This document shows, one piece after another, positions 35,453 to 48,559 of a stretch of DNA of 64,000 bases. Both the position numbers and the translations under genes were made by a program. The notes below the pieces were generated by a model. That model ran no database searches and was not told the origin of the DNA. It saw nothing but the letters and a program-made list of their open reading frames with translations. Position 1 is the first letter of the stretch; every line of letters begins with the position of its first letter. The DNA is from Pleurostoma richardsiae (Eukaryota > Ascomycota > Sordariomycetes > Calosphaeriales > Pleurostomataceae): positions 124,001 to 188,000 of the forward strand of contig JANBVO010000005.1 of the NCBI GenBank assembly GCA_030052745.1, given 5' to 3'.

Positions 35453-36919
35453 TCAGCCTAACACCGGCCTCCAGCCCTTCCGGCCAACAAACCCCACGAC
35501 CCCTTCGTCCTGCAGGACCTCGGCGCCCAACCGACCCGTGAGCACGCTGCGCTCGTGCTCCGGCCCGCGCACGTAGAACGGGTACTGGTACCGGTTATCC
35601 TCCCCGTTCCCGTCCTCCCTCTTGCTTGCGTCCTGGTCCTCCCCCTCCTTCACCCATACTACCTTACCCCCCTCACCCTTTCGCTTCACAAGCCCGCTCG
35701 CCTCCCTGTCTATCGAGAGGAACCACTTCCGCTGGTGCACGCTGCCGATGGTGTTGCTCGCCCCGGGGTACGCGTTCGTCCGGCGGACCTCCTCGTCCTC
35801 GAGCTCGCGCAGCTCCCGCTCCGTCGCCGACAGCCGCGCCGCCTCCTCCGCCGAGACTTTCGCGGATCCGTCGTCGTAGTGCTCGCTGTCCCCGTCTTCC
35901 TCCCCGGCGCTCTCGCTGCTGCTCGTCTCTGGGGCTGCGACAGTCTTCTTCCGCCGACGCTTGCGCAGGCGCCCTTCGGCGGCGGCGGCGGTGGTCCTAT
36001 CCGCCCTCGCCCGCCCCGCGGCGTCCTCCTCCCTCGTCAGCCGCAGGTAGACGACGTACCCGCGGGGCAGCCTCGCGCCGTTGAGCCGCACGCGGATCTT
36101 GCGCCTTGCGAACGCGCGCGCCAGCTTCTCCTGCTGCGTCGGACCGGCCTCCTCGCCCTCGACCCCTTCCTCATCCTCGTCGTTCCCCTGCGACGACTCG
36201 AGCAGCGGCGGCTCCACAACCTCGTACGTTCCCGTGTCCCACACCACCAGGCTGCCCGTCTCGGCGCTGCCCGTCTCGACGAGGTGGTTCCACAGGCAGT
36301 GCACCCTCGTCTCGGACGCGTTGCGCACCTTCTTCCTGGCGGCACCCGGGTCCCCGGGCAGGCCGTACATGACGGCCCACGACGCGGAGCTGGTGGGGTT
36401 GATCTGCAGGCGCAGGTCGTAGTGCGGGCCGGCGACGGGGTGGTCGTGCTGGTGGACGACGAAGTGGGCGCCGCGCGGGGAGCCGAGGGCGGAGGCGAAG
36501 AGGGAGCCGTAGGCGGGGAGCGGCAGGAGCGGGAGGGAAGCGGGGGAGGGGAGCCGCGAGGAGAGGGCGAGCGTGAGGGTGTGCAGGAAGTGTGTGAGGT
36601 GGTCGGATATCTGGAGGCGGCCGGCCTCGATAGCTGCGGAGGTGGATGTGGGTGGTGAAGGGGCAGGCGTATGGGTGCTGGTGGGTGCGGTGACGGCGTC
36701 AGCGGCGGCGGCGGCGGCGGGAGTGGTTTTGGGTTCGCCTGCTTCTGGCATGCTGGGATTGCCGTCGGTGTGGGTTGATGGGGTGGACGCGCTCTGCTGC
36801 CGGCGTCGGTCCGCGGAGCGGAGCGGCGGCGGGGAGATGCGCCATTCCAGGTTGCGCCGCTTGATGAAGGGGTTGGCGACGAGGGAGGGGCTCGTCTTCC
36901 GCTTGGGCGGTGGCTCCAT
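35453..36919 (-). CDS. Stand-alone LigD-type 3'-phosphoesterase domain protein
   Basis: An intronless frame of 488 aa with a domain like the 3'-phosphoesterase (PE) module of bacterial ligase D, which removes 3'-terminal ribonucleosides or phosphates from DNA ends in non-homologous end joining. The domain is at about residues 150-300. Key residues seen are H156/H158/D159 (FVVHQHD), H166-Y-D-L-R170 (the HYDxRL motif), a following WAV at 181-183, H207 and H212 (VHCLWNHL), and VWDTGTYEVVEP. These correspond to the metal and phosphate ligands of bacterial PE. No ligase or polymerase domain is attached. The N-terminus is basic and proline-rich (KRK near residue 6, possible nuclear signal). A conserved-looking C-terminal block (NAYPGASNTIGSVHQRKW, then GFVGRKGWRPVL) follows a charged linker. 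The function in fungi is inferred, not shown. Confidence 0.82.
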   Translation of the reverse strand: MEPPPKRKTSPSLVANPFIKRRNLEWRISPPPLRSADRRRQQSASTPSTHTDGNPSMPEAGEPKTTPAAAAAADAVTAPTSTHTPAPSPPTSTSAAIEAGRLQISDHLTHFLHTLTLALSSRLPSPASLPLLPLPAYGSLFASALGSPRGAHFVVHQHDHPVAGPHYDLRLQINPTSSASWAVMYGLPGDPGAARKKVRNASETRVHCLWNHLVETGSAETGSLVVWDTGTYEVVEPPLLESSQGNDEDEEGVEGEEAGPTQQEKLARAFARRKIRVRLNGARLPRGYVVYLRLTREEDAAGRARADRTTAAAAEGRLRKRRRKKTVAAPETSSSESAGEEDGDSEHYDDGSAKVSAEEAARLSATERELRELEDEEVRRTNAYPGASNTIGSVHQRKWFLSIDREASGLVKRKGEGGKVVWVKEGEDQDASKREDGNGEDNRYQYPFYVRGPEHERSVLTGRLGAEVLQDEGVVGFVGRKGWRPVLG

Positions 36920-37769
36920 GATCCTCAGCCCGTCTCAACAGTGTAGTTGATGAAGTGAGAGAAGTGACATGCGGCGTAAGGCGGGTATGAACCGAGGGGC
37001 AGCTTGACAACGTAGTCATCTCGTAGAAATTGCAAGTTTCAATTACATGACTCCTCGAGACGGTTCGGAAATCATGTAGACATTGGACGATGGATTTCCC
37101 TGGGCTGGGGTAGCTTTGGAGAGAAATGCATTGCCGACATTGTAGGCAGGCAGTCTGACTTATGATGTCAAGTTCCACCTCGAGAGAGGAAACCTCCGCT
37201 GAATCGCACTCATTCAATCCTAAGCTCACGTACATTTTCCTATTGTAAGGCAGCAAAGCATTCATCAACGATCACTTTGATCCTCCTCCTCTCTTTACCC
37301 AGACGTTCCATATGTAACATAATGAGTTACCCAGTCGCAGGCATCCCACAAGCCGAGACAAGAAGCCGTAATGTGACAGTCTAGAGGAGAAGGTCATCTA
37401 ATTGAATATCATAACCAGCCAAGCGTAGTATCTCACAAGTGAAGACGTGAAGCCCTTCATCCCTCGACGCCAGCCCCGGCGAGTCTGCAGATCCAGCCCA
37501 GCCAAAAGACATAACTCCGCCAGATGCAACACTCAGCCTCTTGTTCCAACACAGGCAGGAGAGTTTGCTAAGACAACATTACACTATAAAATCCCTGGGG
37601 ATTCCTCGAGTCACCCATCCAAAAACCAGGTGTGCTCCCGTTCCTTTTTGTGCCCCTTTTCTCACCCCAACCGAAACAAGTGGTCCTCTTCAAATAGTGA
37701 CCAGTGGATGCCTCCTCATCACGCACCAATTGCTCCTCTAGGTTCCTCGAAAGCTCACAGAGAAGCCGC
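36920..37769. other. Spacer between CAC2 3' end and phosphoesterase promoter
   Basis: About 850 bp; both flanking genes are on the minus strand, so this holds the CAC2 3' flank and the upstream region of the phosphoesterase gene. Nothing further recognised. Confidence 0.55.
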
Positions 37770-40183
37770 TCAGGCCTGAGCATCACCGCTGCTGACAAGG
37801 GTGGGCGCTATTCTCCGCTTCTTCGGTTCCTTTCCTCCGTCCTCCTTCTCACTCTCGCTAGCCTCCCTCTTCGTCCCCGCGACACTGGCCCCGGTGCTCC
37901 GAGGCGTCTCCGGGGGCGTAGTGATAGGGACCCCTGTTACCTTCCCAGTGTTGGTAGCCGCAAGGCCGGGAACGGTGCCGCCGATCAGCGGGGGGTTGTT
38001 GATGACTGCCCCCGGCGCTGTCGACGACTGCGTCACAACGGAAGAGGTCGAGTTCGACCGGGCGGGTGACGACGGTCGCTGGTTGACGAAGCCAGCAGCG
38101 GGCGGAGGGGAGGGTGCCGCGAATGAACCGGACGAGTCGCGATGTCGGTGTTGAACACCGTTCGGGAAGGGGGACGGAGGTGCGAAAACGGATGTAGGCG
38201 TAGGGATGGGGGTGTTCTGGTTGGAGGAGACGGCGGTCTCTGGAACACTTAGGCGCTTGGCCGATAGAATTTCGCCTGTGTATGGCTGTCCTAATTCAGA
38301 GGGCGAGAAAGAGAGAGTGGAGCAGTATCCGTCAGATGACGAGATGAGCAGGGTGAGACCGTCACTCGACCTGCATCAACGATCAGCACATGTAACTAGG
38401 AACAAAAGGCATTGGGATTCATCAGAAGATATAACTCACCATGCTAAGTCCGTGAATGTCGCGCAATGCAGGTTGCTCACGATGCATATCGGGGTCTGTT
38501 GCTGGGTGTCATAGAGTAGCACGGAATCCTGGGTCGCAACGGCATATATCATCCGGTATGGAAGGGAGAATGCCGCCTTAGGACCAGGAGTGCCAGCACT
38601 GGTTTCAAGGCTCAGATCCTTCGACTTTGGAGTTGAAGACTCGGCAGTGGGGGGTGGAGGCGGTTCCATGATAGATGGAGCAGGAGAGGGTTTAGATATT
38701 GGCTCCGGAAGTGACGGGATGGGTTCGTCTGATGAGGAGGTATCAATCGTAATCTGCTTCGTCACGATCGGACTATTCCTCAGAGTGTAGAAGACGGGCG
38801 AGCATCGAACTGCAACAGAGGGCTTTTTGTGCCCCGGAAGATGTGCGATCGGAGCCCGATTTATTCCCCCTCGCGTGTAAATGTAGACCGTGTTGATCAC
38901 TTCGTATGACGGCTTTGCTCCGTCGGTCTGTTGCTGGGTCTGGTACTGCCCGGCAGGAGTCAACAGAAGGCTTCCATCAGGGGTGAAAGTGAGCCTCCTG
39001 AAGAAAGACGTCAGAGTCTCGCTGGCATAAAGGCTTGCATTCTTCATGCCCAAGCTGGTGCTAGTGGGAGGCGGCTTAGGAGAGGCCTCGATTGGCATCA
39101 CTGCTGGTAGGGGCATTGAAGGAGCGGGCGACACCGAGCGCCTTGAAGAAAAAGACGACCTGCGGCTGTGGCTGATGACGCTGGGAGGGTTCATGGGAAG
39201 CGCAACAGATGTCGGCGTCCCCGGCGCTGAAGGAACGGGAGAACCTATAGCATTGCCCGGAACAGCATCAAGAGCGGCGAGTTGCGATCGGTAGCCGAAG
39301 TCAGGCGGCGCAGGGCTGTGAGAGGAGATGCGTCGAGGGGGAAGGTCGGCCTTGGCATGGCTAGCTACCTTGGGCGGCCTGTCATCGAGGCCGGTGAGCG
39401 TATATTGGCCATCCTTTGTCTTGAGAGAGTAAATGTGTACTGATCGATCAGATGACTGGGTCGCGATATACTCATTCAGCGGATCCCAAGCGACCCCCTG
39501 AACGTAATGGCTGTGTTCAGCGATCTGTCGTACCAGAGTGCCTGCCATTCCGCCCTGTTAGTTTCTACTCACTTCTACGACAAATGGTGTATGGCTCACG
39601 TACCCGTTGCAGCATTATATATGCGAGCAATGTTGTCCATGCTCCCTATGATGAAGTATGACCCGTCGGGAGACCAGGCGAGGTCGTAGATCTCGGCGCC
39701 GGACGAGCGGCACATGTGTTTCGCCCGCCAAGTTTCCTTGTCTTCCAGCCCATCGGTGCCAAAGGTGGGATGGTGATTCTCTGACGGGACCCAGAGTATG
39801 ACATTGCCGTCATCGCCGGCTGAGGCAAGGAGTTCGCCTGGGATTGGGGGAACGGTCAGCTTAAGACGGCCGGGGGCATTTGAGGAACGCAGACGCACCC
39901 TTGGGAGCCCAGCGTACGACATTGACGGCTTGCGTGTGCTTGGACAATGTGGAGAGGTATTCCACCTTCCTGTCTTCCCCTTCTCCTTCAACTTTCCATA
40001 TCTGGTGGGATGTCAGCCGATGCGCGTCTGGGGAATCGAGTCTGCCCATGTGGGTTGACCTACTCGGACGTTGTTGTCTCCACCACCAGTAGCTAGCCGG
40101 CCCTTGCCATGAGGCTCGAAATGTGCAGAGTATATGGGGGCCGTCTGGTCGTGCCAGTGGATGATTAAAGGTGTGCTCTTCAT
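37770..40183 (-). CDS. CAC2: Chromatin assembly factor 1 subunit B (p60), WD40
   Basis: Middle subunit of CAF-1, which deposits histones H3-H4 on newly replicated DNA together with PCNA. Exons are 40183-40064, 40001-39899, 39837-39604, 39541-38440 and 38370-37770, giving 719 aa. The start STPLIIHWHDQTAPIYS is typical of Cac2/CAF1B. WD repeats are recognisable: GRLATGGGDNNVRIW, VNVVRWAPKG...LASAGDDGNVILW, IYDLAWSPDGSYFIIGS, VQGVAWDPLNEYIATQS and FTDLAWSSDGLTLLISS. A long Ser/Pro-rich insertion sits between repeats 5 and 6 (about residues 190-300). The C-terminus is disordered and ends in a basic KEPKKRRIAP, a likely nuclear signal. All introns are GT-AG and phases close. Confidence 0.94.
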
Positions 40184-43100
40184 CTTGACATCTGCTCGCT
40201 CGAAGACCGGCTACCGCCCTGCAGACATGTGATTGTCCGATGTGGAGTGGAAGCTGTCGATTGAACACCGTGGAGTGGCCGTAGGGGCAGTGGAGGATGA
40301 AGTCGAGTAGCAGGTCCAACAGACAATGCGTGATGGACTGGCGTCGGGGCGAGGATGTTGTAGACTCGCGAGGCGGTGGAGGTGCTGCTGACGGTGTCGA
40401 GGTGAGAGACGTCGCGGACGGCGGAGCTGCTTGGTGGTGCTGCTGTAGGAGCTCGCGGAACTTAGATGCACGGTCGGTTTCCTCGACGGTAATTGGTAGC
40501 CGGGCACCGGAACAGGCTGTGGTTGAGAGGGGACTGTCTCAGACAGCTATGCACGCAGGCAGATAGGCCGGAACGGACGAGGAGGAGTAGGAGGGAAAGA
40601 TTGATCGCTTCTTCCAGAGTTGGGGAAACGCCAAAAAGGGCTTCTTTGTCTTTGTTTCCTCGATCAAGGTGTCGTTGCAGAACATCAAAGTGTTGGAGTC
40701 GGAGGTTTGAAGCTCCACCAAACCGCACACCTGACCCGGCCAGCCCAGCCAGCCAGCCCTCTTCACCCGCACTGTCGCGACGGCGGACTCACGTTCGCGT
40801 TTGGCGTCCCCACGCAGCCAATCACCGTGCGGATTCTGGCTGGACCGTCGCAGCCAAGCTCCCTGCCAACAGTTCGATTGCGCCTTCAACATCCAGATAG
40901 ATCGATCTCCAACGCGCTATTCCGTACCGAATGCTACTCCAGACTTATACTACTTACTGCGTACAATCCCTCTCAACACAGCTGTTGGCGAGTTGTCATC
41001 GCCTGGGTTCATCTGACCCAATTTGGAATGCCTTCAGCTCCTCTAACGTAGCAGCGTAGGTAGACGGACTCCTGATCGGCGCAAGCCCACTAGCAGACGA
41101 ATCAGATGTCGGGAAAGCCACTCGGACAGACCACTGAACGAAATAACTACTACTGTCTTGTCTGTCACCTTCGAGAGAGGCCACTGCATTCAGACCGGTC
41201 TGTCTCTACGTGTGGCTTCTTCGATAAGCTTGCCATACTCACAAAAATGTCGGGAAAGTCACGGGCCGGGTGCTCTGCCCACTGCCCACTGCCCACTGCC
41301 CATCGGCGGTATCCAATTAACCTCAGAGCACAGTCAGAGCCTAGTCAGGGCCCAGCCCAGTGGCTTGTCGCAGGCGTGGATCATTGTCTGGCGTGAAGCA
41401 TGAGAGTCATAGTCACTGTATCATGCACGCGGTTTTGACCTTCGTCAGGGGGGTCCTTCCTTCCTCTAGCCTCGCTTGTTTGGAGCCTCTTTCGGAATGA
41501 GTTGATACCGTGGATCACATATTAATTAGATAGATGGCCTCTCCTAGTGCAGCTAGTGTGCCGTTACATACGAAGGAAGCCGTTGCAGCGGCTTCTGGCT
41601 TCCGCTTCGGGAGGGTGTGGCTGGATGGTGTTGAGTCAACCTCCACGACGGCCCGTTCTCAGTCACTCCGTGCTTACCGTCTGGTGGCTCATGACGCATC
41701 ATAGCAGAGGGATGCACTGATGATACTGATGTCTCATGAGGATGAGACACCCTCTTTCTAACAGCCCTCCAGTCTACCTTGAGAGCTCTAGGCCCGAAAA
41801 GGGGTTCTGATCCGAACTCCGATGGCGTCTTATCATCGGCACGAACAGGCGGTCAGCACGAGATCTACGACTCCGTACAGTGCCGGAGTAGTGTACGGGC
41901 TCTCGGCCCAACTACTCGACTGTCGGTCCTCACGCTGCACCTACAGAATTACACCGTCTGTGAGAGGGTCAGGCTGCCGGATGGAAACCCGCGGCCCGCA
42001 GATCTCAATGGAGTTCATCTTGATGCCTGGCTAGTATGGACTTCGCGCCTGGACGTCGAGACAAGGCAGCCTGACGATTGAGACGGTGCAAGGCAACAAA
42101 CGACGCTCGCTCACCGCATCGGTCGAGACCATTGGCCAATTGCTTTGCCGCGCCGTGGCGTCAGGAAGATATTGAATGCTTCAGCCTGCTCTCCCGCACC
42201 ATGCGCATGCATTAGCAGGGCCGCAGGAGATCGAGGCAACAATGCTGGCTCAATGAGGCAGCAACTTCGTCGTGTCACCGTGTCTGCCTTCTCCCCTCCC
42301 TCAACGTAGCAGATGCCTGATTTGGGCACCCGAGAACGACAAGCTTCCAACTAGGGGGCCGAGTCGGTAGCACAGGGGGGGCACGGGCACGGGCACGCAA
42401 AGCACACCCCCGTCCCGCCATTTCCTCCAGCGCCGCGCCCCCGCAGATGCAGACGCAGGCAGACAAAAAGGCGGGCAAGGCCAGCTTCGCCGGGCGGCGG
42501 GGAGGTAGGGGGGCTCTAGCCGGCTTGCGCCGCGCCGCACCGCCTGGAGCACCAAGAACCTGCAGAGAAGGAGACGGTTCGCACCTTCTCAACTTTGCCT
42601 AATGCAAGTGTTCTGGAGGGCTGGGCTCCCCGGCAAATCGGAGGCAGGCAGGACGTGCCACTTATCAAATCCTTCTGTGCACACCGCGTTTGTGTACGTC
42701 TGTTGGTGTGGTGTGCAGACACCACCCAAGCGACAGGGTCTCCTCTCGTCACCGGCGTGAGTCAACGGCAAGCAAAAAGACGGGAGATTGTCGAGCGCGC
42801 GCGCATACACTCGGAGCACACAGATGACAGCGTCGCATACAGACGGTGCCATCCGGTAACTGTCGCCCCTTGACACTGGTACATGTGCTCCCCACGGCCA
42901 CTGCAGCACACGCTGCGGTGACCGTAAGCCGTCGACATGTACCCGCGACCTGGTGCACCCATCCATGCAGCCCACTTGCGCGGCGTGGTTGACGGAATGG
43001 CATCTGCACATGGCGCTTCGACGATTTCTCTGTTAGGACGGTACGAAGCTATTGCCGCATGGTAAGCTTGCAGACGGTGGACAATATCCACACCTCCATG

Positions 43101-43491
43101 GGTACTCCGTACCTCACCTATCTCCGCCCACTGCAGAGCCCATGCTAAAATAGCTGGGGGGTTCGTCATCAGGACCCATCTCGATTTGCTTGCTCTTAAT
43201 ATTCCGATCCTCTTTCTCTACTTCATGTTCCGTATTTCCTGCCTTCCCAAGTGCCTTACTGGTGAAGGACGCGATTTCACAGTTTTGCAGACGTCGCCAG
43301 AGTTGGAGCGGAACGTCTTGCGGCTTCAGCCAGAGTGCGAAGAATTGATTTGTCGCCGTTGATAAGGAGTGACGACGAACGAGGATCAACGATATAATTG
43401 CGCGTCCAGCCAGCTCGGCTCCGACTCCCGCCAGCGCGCCATCGCCGACAACTAGAGCGCGCCACGAGAAGGACAGGCTCTCTCGTCCACC
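40184..43491. other. Large divergent intergenic region between CAC2 and the ABCC gene
   Basis: About 3.3 kb. The first 300-400 bp upstream of CAC2 read like a pyrimidine-rich leader on the minus strand. A 7-bp tandem repeat is listed separately. Several frames of 80-145 codons exist but overlap each other on both strands and match no family. No transposon features were seen. Confidence 0.5.
41276..41303. repeat. TGCCCAC 7-bp tandem repeat, four copies
   Basis: Three perfect TGCCCAC units followed by TGCCCAT in the CAC2-ABCC intergenic region. A small simple repeat with no evident function. Confidence 0.85.
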
Positions 43492-46400
43492 ATGCGCAAT
43501 GTATCCATGATTGCTGCCGTGGGAACAGGTGTCGGTGTTATCGGCCTCCTGTCTCTCCCCTCAATATCCAGCCTCGCCCTCCAGCTCAGCAAGAGAGAGC
43601 CCAAGGAGGATTTGTACGAAGATGCTGACGGCAAGAGCACACCGGAATCAGTGAAGGCCTATTCTGCGAAATGGCCCAAGGCCGCCATCCTCGCTCTGGC
43701 CTTTATCGGCTGCGCGACGGCCATTGCCGTCGCTGTCCTGACTACTTTGCACAGCAGCCAGCATGAGCTGTCCCTGGAGAACTGGTTGAGTGCAGCGGCT
43801 TGGGTGAGTCTTTCTCGTTCCTGGCTTTGGCTTGTCGTATACAACAGCGAACTGATCATACGCAAAAGGTCCTCATCCTGTTCCAGGCGGTTGCTATCGC
43901 TTCGAGCAGGAAGTCTGTCCAAGCCTACAGTCTCGGCATCCACTCGTTCTTGTCCTGCATCATCCTGGCCGTGATCCTGTTGGTACAGGACACGAGGATC
44001 CTCGAGACCCTGCTGCATCAAGACCCCGCGTTGTTCGCTCTGCGAATCATTGATGTCGCCGTTGTCTTCCTCCTTGCCTTTGCAAGTGTGTCGATCCCAC
44101 GGCGGCCCGATGTCTACAACGAAAATGGGCAGCGGATTGACCCTATGTACACGGTCTCGGCCTTCAGCCGCTTCAATTTTGGCTGGCCGAAGGATGTTCT
44201 CGATCTGGCGCGCAAGAAGAAGAATCTCGACATGGCTGACTTGCCGAGACCGGATCACTTCACCCGCGCCAAAGACGTCACTAAGGACTGGAGAAAGCGC
44301 AACCCCGATCATCCCCTGTGGTTGTCAATCATCTTGGCTCACAAGATGGCGTTTGCTCTGCAGTGGGTCCTCACGCTGGGCACCGCCATTCTCAACTTCG
44401 CTCCTCAGTGGGTCATCCTTCAGCTTCTGAGGATTCTTGAGTCTCGTGGGGGCGGAGGAACATACGATGCTCAAGTCTGGATGTGGGTTGTCTGGCTTGG
44501 ACTTGTCATTATTGTTCAGAATGTGAGTGACGCCTACCCCCCTCTCAATATGTCTCATCTCCCCCTCATCCACGTCACCTTACACAAACAGTCCGGCCGC
44601 GTATTGCTACAGGGTGATCAAGGGATGTTTCTGGCTGGTAATGCTAACAATTTTCTCTCAGTTTGTCGAGTCTTACACGTTCTGGCTGTCCTGGGCCGAA
44701 TTAACGATCCCCATCCGCGCTCAGCTATCGTCCCTCATCTTCGAGAAATCCATGCGAAGGAAGGATGTCAAAGGCACTGGGAAGTCATCTAACAAGAAGG
44801 CACAGGAGGAGCCAGTTGAGGCTACCGATCCCACCGTTGCTGGCCCTGCTGGCGAATCGACGGCTACTGATCGGCCGGAGGTACCTGACGAGGAGGTTGA
44901 TGATGAAGCAGCCCTCAAGAAGACCAAGCAGAGCACTGTCAACCTCATTGGCGTCGACGCAAAGCGAGTCTCGGATTTCGCCGCCTATCAAAACCTCTTT
45001 CCCGGCAGCTTGTTCAAGCTCATCGTTTCTCTTACGTTCCTAGTCAGCCTTCTGGGCTGGAAGGCCCTCCTGGCCGGATTCTCAACCATGGTGGCCATCA
45101 TGCCCGTAAACATCTACTTCTCCAAGCGCTATGCCGAGGCCCAGGACCGGCTGATGAAGGTACGCGACGAGAAGACGGAAGTGGTCACCGAGGCTCTTCA
45201 GGGTATTCGGCAGATTAAGTTTTCCGCTCTCGAGGGTGAGTGGGAGAACAAGGTTGGGAGTGTCCGGGAGAGGGAGCTCAAGTGCGTCTGGGACGTCTTC
45301 ATGGGTGACACTATGCTGCTTGCCTGCTGGGTCACCAGCCCAATAATGCTGTCCGCTGTGTCGCTCGCCGTCTACGCCGCTCTCACCGGCTCCTTGACTC
45401 CGTCGGTCGCATTCGTCAGTCTAGGAGTGTTCAAAGCTCTTGAAGTGACCCTGTCGGTCGTACCGGAGCTTACTACCGATCTGCTCGATGCTTGGGTTTC
45501 CGTTAAGCGGATTGAAGAATACCTGAAGAGCCCCGAGATCTCAAAGGTCGCTAAACCGAACGATGAAGTGGTCTTTGACAGTGCTGCGATCGCGTGGCCG
45601 GCAGACGAGAAGCTGGAAGATGCTGAGAGGTTCGTCCTTCGCGATGTGACTGTGACCTTCCCCAAGGGGGAACTCTCTGTTATTTCGGGAAAGACGGGAA
45701 CAGGCAAGAGCCTTATGCTAGCTGCAATCCTCGGGGAGGTCGATATCCTATCGGGGAGCATCTATGTGCCCGAGGCACCGCCAATGGCGGAGCGTCATGA
45801 CAGCAAGGCTACTAAAGCGAATTGGATCATTCCCAACGCCATCGCATACGTTGCGCAGATCCCTTGGATCGAAAATGCAAGCATCAAAGACAACATCACC
45901 TTTGGGCTGCCATTCGATGAAGAGCGGTACAAGAAGACGGTTGAGGTCTGCGCCTTGAAGAAGGACCTGGAGATGCTCTCGGACGGAGAAAGCACCGAGA
46001 TCGGCGCAAATGGCATCAACCTAAGCGGTGGCCAGAAATGGCGAGTCACTCTAGCGAGAGCCATCTATTCAAGAGCCGGAATCCTCGTTATGGACGATAT
46101 CTTTAGTGCTGTCGACGCCCATGTTGGCCGCCACATCTTCGAGAAGTGCCTGAATGGCGAGCTGGCTGCGGGACGCACGAGGATTCTTGTCACCCACCAC
46201 GTCGCCCTCTGCGAGTCCAAGACTAAGTACTTGGTCGAGCTTGGCGACGGCCGCGTCCTGAACGCGGGGCTGCTGTCCGAGCTCCAGGAGGACGGAACTC
46301 TTCAAAACATCAAGAGCCACGAACAGACAGATGACGAGCTGCGCGAAGACGAGGCCATCACAGCTGTCAACTCAGATGATTCGACTGACGGTGAAGATGA

Positions 46401-48559
46401 CGCCCAAAATGGCGTCAATGGCAATACGCTGAAGAAGGTAACGTCCAAGAGCGCAGCCGATCCACGGAAGTTTGTTGAGGAGGAGAAGCGGGAGGAGGGC
46501 GCCGTCAAGAGACACATTTACGGCATCTATCTGAAAGCCAGTGGTGGCGTCCCTTTCTGGACGGTCTGCGTATTCATCTTCTTGCTGGTCGAGTCCTTCA
46601 GACTTGGTGAGTCAGGAGGATCAATTGCCTTTTTAATCTATGTGCTAACAGTCTGTAGGTCGATCATGGTGGCTCCGGATCTGGACTGGGGAGTACGAGG
46701 AGGAGAGCATGAGCGCGTTCCATATCAATGCCTCGAAGGAGCACTCCTACTCCTACTCCATCAGCCTCCAGCAGACGCCTTTCCACACCCAGACCGCCCC
46801 GAACGTAGGCCGCCACGGTCTCTCGTTCTACCTCGGCGTATACGTCGGCCTCGCCGTCATCTCATCCATTATTACCACCTTCAGGTTCTACTATCTCTAC
46901 ATCGGGTCCGTCAAAGCCAGTCGGAAACTCTTCGCCAAGCTGAACTTCGTCATCCTGCGCGCTCCTTTGAGATGGCTCGACACCGTCCCAGTCGGACGCA
47001 TCCTCAACCGCTTCACCGCGGACTTCAACATCATTGACTCGCAGCTCGCGAACTCGGTCAGCTTCTGCGGCAGCTCTTTCCTCCAGCTGCTCGGCGTTAT
47101 TGTTGCCGGCTTCCTTGTGTCTCCCTGGATCGTCCTCCTCGCGGCCGTGCTCTTGCTGTTCTCCCTCTACTTCGCCATCGTCTACCTCAACGGCGCCCGG
47201 CCGGTCAAGCGGCTCGAGTCTAACACCAAGTCCCCCGTGTTTGAACAGTTCGGCTCCGCCTTATCTGGTGTATCGACGATCCGCGGCTTCGACAAGACCC
47301 AGACATACATCGAGCGCATGTACAAGAAACTCGATGACTACAGCACCGCGACGTGGCACCTCTGGCTGTTCAACCGCTGGATGGGCTGGCGCATGGCGCT
47401 CGTTGGCTCCATGTTCTCCGTCTTTGTCTCCATCCTGATCCTACTCACGCCCGGCATCGACTCCGCCCTTGCTGGTTTCGCCTTGGCTTTCGCACTCGAA
47501 TTCGCCAACTGTATCATGTGGACCGTGCGCCTGTACGCCAACGTCGAGCTCAACATGAACGCCGCTGAGCGAATTATTGAATACGCCGAGCTCCCGACTG
47601 AGTCCCTGGACGGCGTAAACCCGCCGGCTGCCTGGCCGACAGCGGGCCGCATCGAGGTCGACAACCTCGTCGTCTCCTACGCGCTGGACCTGCCGCCCGT
47701 ACTGAAGGGCCTCACCTTCAGTGTCAACAGCAACGAGAGAGTCGGCGTCATCGGCCGCACCGGCGCCGGGAAGTCGTCGCTGACGCTCGCCCTCTTCCGC
47801 TTCCTAGAGGCGAGGTCCGGCAGCATCCACATCGACGGGCTGGACATTTCCAAGATCAAGCTGCACGATCTGCGGTCCCGGCTCGCCATCATCCCTCAGG
47901 TAAATTGAAGATCCTACCCTTGCCTCGCCTTCATATCTTGCAAAGGAAAGAAAAGTCCACGTGCTGACAAGTATTCCACATAGGACCCCGTTCTCTTCTC
48001 CGGCACCGTCCGTTCCAATCTTGACCCCTTCGACAGACAAACCGACGCCGAGCTGCGCGATTCCCTGCAGCGGGTGCATCTGATCGGCACCTCCGGCACC
48101 GCGACTCCCACCCAGGCCGACCCCTCTCCCGCTGGCAGCATCAGCGGCAAGAACGCCAACGTCTTCGACGACCTGACCTCGCCCATCTCCGAGGGCGGCC
48201 TCAACCTCTCCCAGGGCCAGCGGCAGCTCCTCTGCCTGGCGCGAGCCATCGTGTCGCGCCCGCGCGTCATGGTCCTCGACGAGGCCACCTCCGCCGTGGA
48301 CATGCACACCGACGCGCTGATCCAGCGGTCCATCCGCGAGGAGTTCACCGATGCCACGCTGCTGGTCATCGCCCACCGGCTGAGCACCATCGCCGACTTC
48401 GACCGCATCCTGGTGCTGAGCGACGGGATGGTGGCCGAGTACGGCTCGCCCAGGGAGCTGTGGGAGAGGGGCCGCGAGGGCGTGTTCCGCGGCATGTGCG
48501 AGGAGAGCGGCGAGAGGGAGAAGCTGAGGGGGATCATCTTCGGGGAGGCACCACAGTGA
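43492..48559 (+). CDS. ABCC (MRP/Ycf1-type) multidrug transporter
   Basis: A full-length ABC exporter of the ABCC group, which usually moves glutathione conjugates or other organic anions into the vacuole or out of the cell. Exons are 43492-43803, 43869-44522, 44662-46606, 46659-47899 and 47984-48559, giving 1575 aa. An N-terminal TMD0-like segment precedes the core of TMD1-NBD1-TMD2-NBD2. NBD1: Walker A GKTGTGKS 665-672, signature LSGGQ 776-780, Walker B ILVMDD 796-801 with Asp in the catalytic Glu position, as usual in MRP NBD1. NBD2: Walker A GRTGAGKS 1336-1343, signature LSQGQ 1459-1463, Walker B VMVLDE 1479-1484 with the Glu intact. A charged linker (about 600 bp after NBD1, acidic DSTDGEDD) precedes TMD2. 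Intron 3 splits a glycine codon just before GRSWW. Substrate is not predictable from sequence. Confidence 0.94.

Noticed and set aside
35555-36658. 367-codon plus-strand frame
   Set aside because: Antisense shadow of the GC-rich phosphoesterase gene; the translation is Arg/Val/Leu-rich low complexity with no motif, while the minus frame has the PE motifs.
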